From positions 31,404,956 through 31,468,955 of the forward strand of contig CM049318.1 of NCBI GenBank assembly GCA_026874595.1: a stretch of DNA of 64,000 bases, given 5' to 3'. The notes under the pieces were generated by a model. The model had not been told where the DNA came from and searched no databases. It saw only the letters and a list, made by a program, of their open reading frames with translations. Below, one piece after another: positions 27,301 through 38,200 of the stretch. Each line of letters opens with the position of its first letter. Position 1 is the first letter of the stretch. Position numbers and translations under genes: made by a program. The stretch comes from Sipunculus nudus. Lineage: Eukaryota; Annelida; Sipuncula; Golfingiida; Sipunculidae.

Positions 27301-29270
27301 ACACAACAGCCTGTGAGCAGAGGGAAACCAGCGCGGAAGAGTGTGGAGAAATGGAAGGTGACGATAGCGCCCCTTCCATGTCTGGAGACTATCCGACACG
27401 TGTTATGTTGTGTGATACGTTCGAAGACATAAAAACTCGGGAGTACTTCCAACTGGACAAAGGCGGTATGTATAGTGTAGATATGACTCTTTGTCGTCCG
27501 CAGACCCCAAACCCCAGCGCGGACCACGCTTCCCTCCTAGCACCGCGGGTGAGAGATTCACACACGGTCACAGGTGCACCGTTTATGCAAACAGAAGAAA
27601 CACAGGACGGACAGGAACAAGATGACGCGAGTTCTGTTTCACTTACAGAAAGAATACAGAATATGCCTGCCACGTTCGAGCAGAGCATGGACGACAGCGA
27701 TGCGTCTGATGACACGTTGGAACAGCATATGGACGAGAGTAGCGAATGTGAGGGAAACGTGCCTATTAGTGTAACTACCATGGATGAGTCGGACGGCACG
27801 GTGGAAGACGAGGGAGGCGTGAACGACGCACGGCGTGTCCCTGTCAATACACAAGGAAAGACTGTCGCGTCACGCGGTGACCGCCCATGTGATACGGAGA
27901 CCGCCAACGAAGGCAGAGGATCTGACAAACAGAGAGATATGCCTCGCAGCGACCGCCCGGACGAAACACGATCGAGTTCAGGCGGACCTCCCCGGCACGC
28001 GTCACAGAAAGATACAACGGGAAAAGATGCATCAAACACAGACGCGTGTGATATACCACCTGGACACCCGGTGATCACGAAGTGCGTGACGGGGTCATTT
28101 CACCAGGGGGACCACCAACATTTTCTTTCGTTCTCAGTCGGAAAACAGTGTGTTCCCAACTGCGCAGTGGCTTTGATCCGGTGCAGCATTGAGGACCCGG
28201 AGACTTGGACAACCTCCACATTAGACGACATTTTAGACGCCGGCGACCAGCTTTACTACAGCATTAAAGGGTACCCTGTGGAAGACGCGGGATACGTTTG
28301 TTTGGACGAGTTGCCGGAAACGATTGACTGCTTCTCGCGTTCTTTCTCTGTGGTATCGTACATGTACCGGAGCGACCTAATTAACAGAAATGATTTCCGT
28401 AACACTTACAGAACGTTACGGATGGCTCTGTGTGACGACAAGGGGTACTTATCATCGATCCTGATACTCCAAGACTGCGCAATCGCTGTCATGCAAAAAG
28501 GTAGCAAATATTACGTCTTCGATTCGCACAGTCGGGACATGCGCGGGAAGGTCACACCAACGGGCACATCTGTGCTTTTGGGATTTGACATTCTTGCAGA
28601 GGCTATTAAGCATATAACAAATCTCGCGTACACGCTGAAAGTAAACGGATACGAAAGCAGATTGTACAGTATAACTGAGAACCGAGTGGACGCACCTGTC
28701 CGAGAGCAAACGGACCCTGTTGCCCCCGTCCACAGCACGCCGCGGGCGGACACGCCAGTTGATACGCAGCAGTCGGACCGGGTGGACGAAACGAGAGAAG
28801 AGGACGTCGCCTCAGCCTGTAACACAGGAGCTGACGAGAAAATGGAAGAGCAGGATGTGGCGGCATCCGAGCAACATTCGGGTCAGTCCGGTGCGGAAGA
28901 AATGGAAGATGTGCAAGGTGACATCACCCGTGAGGAAACGACAGAAGAGGACGTCGCCACAAGACCTGCTCAGGAGCAGCCCGATGACGGGGCAGGCCAA
29001 CCAAACCCCGCCTCCGCCTGTAACACAGGGGCTGAAGCGGATATGGAAGAGCAGGATGTGGCGGCATACGAGCAACATTCGGGTCCATCCGAGACGGAAG
29101 AAATGGAAGATGTGCAGGGTGACATCACCCGTGATGAACAGACCCCTCCGCGATCAGGCGAAGGCGACCCAGGAGTCGACGATCTGAACACATCGACCCG
29201 CAAGAAGCTCCATATCAAAAGTCAACCCGGAAAAGCTTCAAACAACAGAGGTCGCCCTCAAAAGGCGTGA
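24303..29270 (+). CDS. Large tegument-type protein: inactive OTU-like domain plus herpesvirus-type deubiquitinase
   Basis: A 1655-residue protein; ATG at 24303. Residues about 15-130 match the OTU cysteine-protease fold: the catalytic block reads R-D-G-N-S-F-F-R-A (33-36 = DGNS) where active OTUs have Cys after DGN, and the terminal block reads G-G-Y-D-V-L (G122) where they have His before the aromatic residue. Both catalytic positions appear lost. Residues 150-1250 are a very long low-complexity, Glu/Asp/Thr/Gln-rich region with a coiled coil near 415-465 and basic patches near 870-950. Residues about 1257-1445 look like the herpesvirus large-tegument deubiquitinase (family C76): Q1282-C1283-V-P-N and Y-V-F-D1407-S-H1409, the expected Gln-Cys and Asp/His pairs. 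A 67-residue acidic duplication follows. Herpesvirus enzymes of this class remove ubiquitin from host and viral proteins during entry and immune signalling. Its stop is 11 bases before the next start. Confidence 0.75.
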   Translation: MARQTADPTPMSRTEWDEQLQKTGWTRKNVIRDGNSFFRAVAILMNGMHEGQHGRLRQVVRDHTGNNELQEGVEPGNDAVRAISHKYDCHVNVLRTTGDIRLLTSLARSRKPSITLVHTEGGYDVLIPTSEQAKVQPQSCSPPRAIDMYADEASSLLEDLDKEWARIMHRMQTSASTRQERSGGLDERPITGPLREEQHRRHLPSISANAAGGSADQMCTDEHVTAGGESGEAMSTEETADKTEIRKRRMTSTASRTNAPSRPQSGSVTDDQPVSGSKSKRKKCTKPKTPAQAPQMDTTTTSETQTHSDPAPETRDATTQEAVQKGPEPDPQVLFNEVKNMHAELQPAWSPIKSIRAVSPPAMSQINDETDRNVDDDNAAQQLLGQLTMLGAQIPASSSNQDETDFDMMTGEMSLAATELARLQAAEAETERAIREAAQATAERAKLEAAIAAAEIELRQSEAGVQQVADGVYQQGGTGQPNRVPGDTADDTRELTLPTETADHIGHQNVYCAEQCEGGIDLNDILSELFGDGQSNDQGVQTQPADQGASGSVHYQHPFTEDTTFSLPSFDGEDDRKQQDDPVRKTPSDTSNVSSSTGVNTQQRLVTGSSIGQEARGEEGQLSKSDTDETESAVATIIAALEHDERHEEKKVTGDTVNGFVPCPATADGGGISHHIEQHETDEQESIQEGKAHSTDTTVTQDPPFHSDTAQGTPMRQGQEDILQMAMNQCDIFSASDICPDKVPTAPSVTDLGENAGAEHVAPSVSAVPGDTADKDIPSEHPQHVGENEAPEQDANQHLRTVGETATPVAHTGGAEAARRIADGSPDTGACKKETRGRKGHKSVLKPSNQHSTADKQKEALRKTARRLKRNSVRLSTKILQPRVIHPTPVPDFPKRRPRRQLRVAHVDHPYSKPPGSEDEPKCIRKKRQGQRRRASSAQNDRPCQLSSRPADDTVTTPSGSEKAGERPTAEDTAGHAKNAEQTTHEENTSGARGESDQMDTTACEQRETSAEECGEMEGDDSAPSMSGDYPTRVMLCDTFEDIKTREYFQLDKGGMYSVDMTLCRPQTPNPSADHASLLAPRVRDSHTVTGAPFMQTEETQDGQEQDDASSVSLTERIQNMPATFEQSMDDSDASDDTLEQHMDESSECEGNVPISVTTMDESDGTVEDEGGVNDARRVPVNTQGKTVASRGDRPCDTETANEGRGSDKQRDMPRSDRPDETRSSSGGPPRHASQKDTTGKDASNTDACDIPPGHPVITKCVTGSFHQGDHQHFLSFSVGKQCVPNCAVALIRCSIEDPETWTTSTLDDILDAGDQLYYSIKGYPVEDAGYVCLDELPETIDCFSRSFSVVSYMYRSDLINRNDFRNTYRTLRMALCDDKGYLSSILILQDCAIAVMQKGSKYYVFDSHSRDMRGKVTPTGTSVLLGFDILAEAIKHITNLAYTLKVNGYESRLYSITENRVDAPVREQTDPVAPVHSTPRADTPVDTQQSDRVDETREEDVASACNTGADEKMEEQDVAASEQHSGQSGAEEMEDVQGDITREETTEEDVATRPAQEQPDDGAGQPNPASACNTGAEADMEEQDVAAYEQHSGPSETEEMEDVQGDITRDEQTPPRSGEGDPGVDDLNTSTRKKLHIKSQPGKASNNRGRPQKA
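28810..29135 (+). repeat. Imperfect 201-bp tandem duplication in deubiquitinase gene
   Basis: Two in-frame copies, 201 bases apart, encode acidic blocks beginning ASACNTGA and containing MEEQDVAA, EQHSG, EEMEDVQGDITR. The second copy is partial. In-frame length keeps the gene open. Confidence 0.9.
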
Positions 29271-29281
29271 CGCACGGAAAG

Positions 29282-32200
29282 ATGGACGAACATGCTGCGT
29301 CGTTGGTCAAACGGTATGAAGAGGCAGTCAAAGTATACAACGAACGTAGAGACACACTTGCACATTTCTGTGCAATTTGCACGTCCAAAGTGGTTGGAAA
29401 TATCGAGGAGGTAGAGGAAATGAAGCAGAAACTGACAATGTTGAAGACGAAAGCACTGCGAGCGCGTACGAATATCCCATCATTACAGGGCGTCGATATA
29501 CCCCTGATTGTGAAAAAGAAAGTAGAGCGTAAGCACAAGATAAACATAATGCCTAACACAGCGAAGGCTACAAAGGCTTTAGACAAGGCAGAAACAGAAG
29601 CAGTCAAAAGGGAAAAGAAAGAAAATGATCAAACAATCGCAGACATGCGGGCAGGCCTTTTGAACGAATTGCGAGACCCCAGTGTCACGTACGATGACGT
29701 GAAACGAAACGAGTCGAAATACCAGCACGTCCTGCCAATAACGCCCGCAGAAGAAAAAGACGCGAAGAGTACCGTCGAAGCATGGATGACGAACATGGCC
29801 GATTACATCGAATATGCCCTGATCCACATCGAAAAAAAAGCAGAAGAGTCACCGTCCATGTTGGCCGAGCCACCCCGTGGAGTGCCCGGGATTTTCTGGT
29901 TACACAAAGAAACGGATACACAAGTTGCGACGGGCAGAGCGCTGTTGGAAATGTACAGGGTGCTGCGCGCCAGCGCCGTCGACCATAACAAAACGCTGAT
30001 AGACATGGTGGATCAACTGAAAGCATGGCTCGAGAATGCTTCTTTGCAATGTGTACATGATAAGATCCGCGCGTGCCTCGAGACATGGTACGAACTGGAC
30101 GCTTCTGTTCTCGACGAACGAGTCGATGCAATGCTCGGTCAGATTATGCCCCAATTACGTCTGATGAGGCTCCGTATCAGAAGCGGGACCAGTGGTGACG
30201 ATGAAAAAAGTTTACGACGCATGAAGATAAAGATCACATGTATGCAGGACGACTTGCGGGAACTACTCAGAAGCGTTTATGAATCTGCAGCACAGTACAG
30301 GGCGACCTCTAAAAAAAATGGACAATGGCATAACACGTTGACAGAAACGGAGAAAAAGCTGCAGAGAGAGTTGAAACAAATTGAGCAGGACATAGCTGCT
30401 GTGAGCGCACGGGTAGTGTCACTACCACAGCTCCGCAAGTCGCACCGGAGGAGAATGAATGTCCCTTTAACGCCGCTGACCGAAACTGAACCAATAGAGG
30501 GCCCTCCTTCAGCGCCCGAAACGGCATCAGTGAGAGAAAACCCGTCCGACGAAGTGAATAACGACCGTCACGAGAACGATCCTTTGACGCGGGACGAAGC
30601 CCGTCGCATATTGACGGAAAAGAATACACCAATGCAGGTGCGCATCGCTACCATTGCTCAGAGGTGCCCGGAGGTGAAAAAATGGAACACGCGGGTAAGC
30701 AAAGCCAAGGACGATTACGCCTCTCATAAGCGCCACCTCGAGGAAATTATTAAACGTTGCATGGGTACTGAGTGCTCTTCGTGCACAGAAGCAGCATCGT
30801 TTATACAAACGATCGACGAGCTGGAGGGTGATGGGCAATCCCTGCGACGCACAACCAAAAATGTTCTTATGAAAGACCATGGCATCCCCGCAGAGATATG
30901 GGATGAATTGCGGGTCATCGCAGAGGTGTATGCGATCCCCGACCTGCCGGACACAGAGAAAGTGAGAACGAAACTGCGGGCACAGTTGGAGAAACTGAGT
31001 AAACAGGAAAAGGACGCAGAGAGAAAACAACTGCTGCAGCTCGTGAAAAGCGGTCAACTGGAATACGCGAGAGCCAGAAACGTCGTACAATCTCTTCTGC
31101 CTCTGCAAAAGGACGATGTATCGTTTGGGAAACAGGCGGTGGAAGTGTGGGTCAATAACGTGGTCAAAGACGTCGAAATTGCATTGTCTGACTATGAGCA
31201 ATCGTGTCCACCTGGATGCGATGCTCCGCCTGAAAAACTACCGTGTTACATCTGTCTACTTGAGAAACCTGACAGTACCGGCGCTGAGCTGCAGGAGTTG
31301 CTCGGAGTTTGCAAGGACGTTTATAATGCCTCTCACAACGATTCCCGCGAGGACAAGCTGAACAGGTTGATCGCCTGGGCTCGTCAGCCCGGCACCAAAC
31401 CTATTCTGAAAGGGTTGCGCTGCTGTTTCAAAAACGTGTGGAACGCCGAAAGCGAGGAATTGGAAAAGCAGATAAATGAACACGTAAGTCGAGTAGATGA
31501 GATGTTCAGAAACGTAGACGCGTCGTACACGTCGGACGAATGCAACCGTAAGAATGTCACTCTCCTGGAAGAACACATTGAAAAGGTGAGCCAGGTGAAG
31601 AAATCACTTTCGTGGTGTGAGGATAAAGCCGCAGCATGGCTTCAAAAGTTAGGTGGGAATCAGGACCAGCCGTTCGACGTAAAAGGATGTCGTTCGGACG
31701 GCTTGAAGAAGATACTACAGTTACTGAATGCAAAGAACGATAAGGCAAACGCGCTCATAGGAAAGTTGCAAGGCTGGAAAACAGCCGAGCATGTACAGGC
31801 ACAAACCGCAAGCAGTCCTGGGCAGTCCTCTACCGTTCGGGGCACAGGTGATGACGAATTGATAGCCAGAACACACGCGGCGCAAACTGCTGCGGCAGAA
31901 ACGGCTGCAGCAGAAACGGCATGGTTGAAAGAAGTGCTGGTCGCCACTGAACAATACAACACCTCAACGGAAAAGACACGTGCATGGATCCAGGCATGCA
32001 AGACGTTTCAATTTGAAAATACACGTGATATCGATATGTACAAGAAGGAACTCGATCAGCAGGTGGGAGTACTCGATATACACAACAGCACCTTTGACAA
32101 ACTCAGACGCGGTAACTGCGTGGTAGACGGAACGCTGGTCGCCAGCAAGGACACTACTTTTTGGGGAAATAAGGAGAAGGAGCAGATCCGTTTTAAAAAA

Positions 32201-35200
32201 ACCGAACCAATCACACGCACACAGATAGAGGAGGCCAAGAGGGTCATGCAGACTAAAAGAAAAGAACTGGAAGCTAAAGAAAAACGCCAGAGGCGCGAGG
32301 AAATCGTCAGAGATCTCACTGCAAGTGGCACTCTCACAGACGTGACAAGCAACCTGGCACAATACATGGACACGATCTATCCGCTCACTAAAGAAGAGGT
32401 TACGGATCTCTGCTTGCACTGTTCACATTGGACAGACCGTTTGACAGAAGACGTAGAGCGGTTGGCACACGCGTACACAAGCGGACTAGACGACGGTGCC
32501 TCACAGGATGCTCCACGTTGTATCGCGGATGAAGTCCCGGCCGTTTTCGGATTGCTTGAACACATGTGCTCGGACAACTCAGACAAGAAACAGCAATATC
32601 AACGGAAACGTAAAGAAGCCGAAACTTTACTTGAAATCTATCAAAACCTTCGGGCAGAGCAGTGCGCGCGTGACACAGACAACGCCAGCCGCATTCAATT
32701 TCTCACAGAACGGGCTTGGAGAGAAACCACCCCGAAGAGGACCAGCAACGTATTGCTCCATTGCATCATTCAGGTTATCAACGAGTGGACGGATCAGACC
32801 GTGCGAGATTGCACGGAAACCGTACGAGGTTCGGCGTCTGCCATACAGGCCAGTTCAGAGGATATCGAAAGTTTTTCTAAGGACGGCATGCATCATCTCA
32901 TTACCACGTGGGACAAAACCGGACTGGACCAAGCGAACAACCAACTGCGCGACTCACAAAAACGACTGAATGACACGCTAAACGCCCTGACGGCAGCAAA
33001 AGCAGCGGCGGGTACCCATTGGAACAAAGGAGACGGTTGTTTCGCGAAAAAACTGAATGCAGCGGACAAAAGCATCAATGCAGCCATACACCAGATTCAG
33101 CTGCTGAATGTGCGTGCGGAACACCTAAGACAAAAAAACGACATGGATAACAAACACACCGGGTCCGAACACGGCGAACCTGCAGACCATGTTACCGAGG
33201 CTTATAATAAATTGCTGACCACCGGTTTATCTGAAAAAGCAAATCTGCCCGACACCATACTACAACACGTGAACAGATGTGGGCCAACAGATGAGGTTAC
33301 CCGGATGCTGGATTCGCTCTTCCGACACCTGGCGCGTGTCCTGGAATGTCCCACGCGGCTGCAGGATCAGGTCAGGTTTGGCACACAGCTTGGCGTTAAA
33401 CAGCTTGGGACGAGTGACATTCCTTTAGCTAAACGCCTGTACCGTCTTGTCGACATAGTTGCCGCGAGGACGGGAACCCGAACCACGTACAGGCAGGAAC
33501 TGGAAGCCGGCCATGTCGTCATCAGCGGAATAGAAAGTGCCGGGAATGCAATTAGCCACATGATCACCGATCGACTAAAGCAAAGTGTCGAGAACCTGTA
33601 TCCACAAACGCCAGCTTGGACATCTGTGACGGCTAACCTCGACCGCCTTCACAACATGATGGAAATGCACGACATGGAGCACACCAAGCGCAGTTGTATG
33701 GCAGATATGTTCGAAACGAAACTCAAATATGTGGAAACAGCTGCACAGGAAGCTACCACAAACGTGGACAACAGTTTTCAAAGCGTTAGTTATGCATTGT
33801 ACAGTTTACGACATATACAAAATGAACTGAACATGTTGAAACAAGAAATAGCCAAGGAGCCAGATAGCGTAAACAAGCAGGAACGGGTGGGCAAGGCGGA
33901 AAAGATGTTGAAACAACGCTACATTTCACACCTGCGTAAGCAGCTAGAGGGGGTGATAAAGGATATACTGAAAGATGCCATACAGGAAATGCAGGACATC
34001 CTGGTGAATTACCACTTGACAGACGAGCACGTACACTACCAATGCATAGCGCACCGTACATGTAATGTACGCGAACTACTGAACCGATGCTACCAACTGC
34101 TCCAGGAGAATGCTCACTGGGGCGGCACGGATGGGATGTTTACAACAGGTGGTACAGGTAACAACGTCATGACACTTCTGAAGCAGCTGAAGCCTGACGA
34201 TGTAAAATGGTTCGACGGTCTGGTGGGACTTCTGAACAAATCAGTTGATGCCACATTAGGCAGTACCAAAAACCTCGCGCAGTCCATTCGCAGGTGGGCG
34301 TTCGAACAGGGTGAAAAGATACTACGTTCTGAAATACCAGCTGACAGCAGGTTGGACCCGACTGAAGATGTGCCCGACTTGCGCGAATGGCTAGATAAAG
34401 CTGCTCGCATGGGTGAGCGCGTACAGTCTTCGCTCTCCACCGTTTCCTGGATCCTGCAGTCGCAGGAATACCAGTACGTGTACGATCTTGTGGCAGGAAC
34501 CCTCACAGCATTTCAAACGTTAGCGTTGCAAATCACTGGATCCAGCTATCAAACGGCCCTTAAGTACGCGGATAATTTTAAACAGAGTGTGCATGCTATT
34601 GTAGACCGAATCCGGAACGACATATCAAGCGGGCACCAGTTGATCGTTGCAGAAACGGCTTTATTCCATGGGCAGCCCTGTGACGATGTGACAGTGGCGG
34701 GAAAAGGTATTTCCGTTAACCTGCATAACATCATACGACATACAGGTGAACTACAGGACATCTTACAGGACGCTATGACCATAATATACAGTTTCCGATA
34801 CGCTCATACGTGGCTCATTCAAACTGTGTATCCTTCGTGGAATAGGACACAGTCTGCCATTCAGGATTCCCTGCAACGTCTGCAAAATGAAGTAAGCACC
34901 TATATACCCCAATATATACTCGACGCATGGATTAAGCAGCTGGACGATAAAAGCAGCCAGTTGTTCTTGGATTGGTTGCAGGCAAAGATACATACAGAAA
35001 CGCAAGTGTCAACTCACCTGCATACCTGTTATGGCACGAGGAATTTCATGCACGAATCAGCAAACACACAACAACAAATTATACAACTGACAAAACGAGC
35101 TGTTGACAAAGAACATGATCGGCGGACCACGCTGATAGAAAACAACGTGTCAGCATGCAAAGAATTCCTGCAACGTAAAGTAAATGAGCAAAACAGGAAT

Positions 35201-38200
35201 CCGGATACTGACGGTTTGCGTAATGGCATAAAGACGCTGATCGATAAATGTATCCGAACAGTTGAAAGACACTGTGAACATGGCAAGTTGATCATACAAT
35301 GCATTTTAACATCCTGTAAGTGGTACGAACACATATGCAACAGGTATATGGACGACACTCGTGCGCTAATGGGGAAGAAGTACACAGAGGAAATGTCGCA
35401 TTCTCAAACAGACAACATGCGCAGCGTACCAGACATCATGTCTTGTGTCGTAGAACAGTTAGCTGCGGATATAGAGGAAGATGTCACGCAGCGAATGTTG
35501 ATACTCGCCGACAAACTACATCTCGACCTCATCTCCTTACATACTGAACAGATGACGTATCACGCGAACGCGTTATCGGTGCATCACACTCTCGGATGTT
35601 TAGCAAGCCTTATGGTCTTCAGTCTGTTTGACATGCAGCAGCAACAGCTGCACGACTATACACACGTAGAGGGGCGTCTCACCGAATGTAGACGTTCTGT
35701 TCAACAAGCTGTGCAGATGTCAGTGGCAATTATGGAATATACGGAACAAAACCTGCGCAACCTTTTACAACATGATTCCATCCCCTACGGAACTGTAGGT
35801 TCGTATAAGGCGGATGTGCAAAACAAAAGGGAAGAACTATCCCGTATGATGATGGAAACGGAAGATGCTTTCAGCAGGTTGCAACACACATGGCCATCAA
35901 CCACAGAAATTCGTATCAACATAACCGAAAACGTCAGTCTGCAAGTGTTAAACGAGGTATATAACACGTGTAAAACGAGGATCGATGCATACCAAGCGTT
36001 TTTGGAATTGATACAAAGGGCGACGCATCTTGACACACCAGACGAAAGACGAGAGTGTGAAGAATCGTGGTGGTGTGACGGTATGGTCGTCAGAGAACGT
36101 TTGATGACCGCGTTTGTTCGGCACGTGTCACATGACGACACAGACGACAAAGAAAACCTGAAACGCGTGCGCGTCTGGCTGGATAACATCCCTAAGGTGT
36201 ACAAATGTACGCTTTCCCAAAAGGATGTCAGGCAGTTGCACCAAGAAAAAACACATAACATTTATAAAAAGAGCCAGAAAGAGAACAATTGGGGCTCTTG
36301 TGTAGAATACGATAGCCGGGCGGAATGCGACCTCCTGTTCAAACAAGTTATCTCATACCAGTCTGGAACAGGTATAATGCTCCATCCCTTCCCTGACGCA
36401 TTAAGGCAACTCTGTTCCGCCTGGTTGGCAAGAGTAAACTGTCAAATGGATCAACAAGCCCGAATGCTCACAGTGTTAAAGAAAAACAATATCACGGTAG
36501 GTTACGAAACGTGGAATTCAACGCGTGTGATAATGGACGTTTGTGTGTCAGGTTACACGTACCCATCTGACCCGGGCGGTTGGTTACCAGAAGAGTGTTT
36601 AAACCACATGGTGCACGTTGTGCTGCGAACTCAACCCTCCCCGTTACAGGAACGTGTGTTAGTGCAGGCACATTTGAGCTTGCATGTGTGCATGCAGGAG
36701 GTCACGCACGGCAACGTTGACAACCCACGTTCACATTACAGCTTTGCTCACATTGACGACGTGTACGCAACCAAACCGCCCGGTGTTCCTTTGGTTGCTG
36801 TTGTGGCAAATTCCACAAGTTTAGGTTTCACGCGACTAATGCGGAAACCCGAGCCAAATACGTGTTCTAGCCTTTACGAAATTATCGGACCCGTCTCTGC
36901 GTGGATGCATATCCGAGAACAGTCTGATGGCCACAACGAATTAGACGCCGCAGCAGACCACATGTCCGTAGTGCGTCCATTATTGTCAGAAGACACTGTT
37001 ATGTTTCTGAATGACCCAAATACTTTCCAAACGCAATGTACTATATTTCAACAGTTTTTCAAGGCACGCGGAGAACACGATATCGCTTTGAGTACTAGAG
37101 AGGGTGCGCGTTACGAAGGGAACTGGTTGTTCACATGTACAAACGAAAACGACTGTTACACAGTGCCGCAATGTGACATGGACACAATATTTTGTTGCAC
37201 GACAGGGTTAGCGCAAGCCGCCGGACGACAGGACAATTCGTCAGAACACATCACAGTGGAAGCCGCCTTGCCGTTCAGTCGTGAACCCCTGGATCGTATT
37301 ACGACAAAACAAACTGTTTCCGTCACGGACCTAATTCCGAACGATGGCACCAGTAACACATCTGGTTTATACAAGGTCGCGCGGCACGTGTTCAGGGTAG
37401 TCGAATGCGTATATCCGTTTATCACGCGACAAACATTGGAAGCATTGAAGGCTGAGCATGGACGTCAGACAGGTGTTGAGACGCGGTCAGATGGCGTCAA
37501 GGGATGGTGGATCAGCTCACAAAAAGCCCAGGAGACATGGCACTGCCTGTGGGTGTACGGGATCAGGTTCTGTCTGGCCATGAAAAAAGTGAATTCCGCC
37601 AGGGCAATAAACGGTGAGCAAGACGTCGGGCCCTGGGGCGAATTGCCGACCTTTTTTAACGTGTGTGGGAGACCCGTCTACAATTTGAAAGACAAAGATC
37701 TCTTTCAATGGGTCAGGATGACGGACAGCATCATTTCGGACACGGGACGGACCTCACACCTTTTCTGGTTGGCAACATGTACGGCAGCTGTCTTCGCGTT
37801 TTGCGGCTCCAATGTGCACTGGGGCCTGAAAGCCTTGCTCGGTAAAACAGGCCTCCACCACTACGTTCTGAGCAAGGATATACCGACGCGATGGTCAACA
37901 AACAATCAGCCACGATGGGACGACCGTTTGTGCTTGCGTGTTGCCGAAACGCTAAGAGGCTTTATGGCTTATGCAGTGACAGCCGGACGTATGATCGACT
38001 CCGAAGTCTTGGAAACACTGTGGGCACAACACGGCCACGGTGTCGGGTCAGTTTGGGACCACATCTTGGAAGAATACACGCACTTGCCAACGAGATGTGG
38101 AAATGAAAACAATGGTTTTCAATTCGAAGAAAGAGAGGTAGCAATGCATGAAGCAGCAGATATGCAGCGGAGTGTCCTTCAACACGTGTACGGGTTGGAC

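Noticed and set aside
27389-28078. 229-codon minus-strand frame opposite the deubiquitinase gene
   Set aside because: Antisense shadow of low-complexity coding sequence; Ser/Cys-rich, no motifs, no promoter or poly(A) signal.
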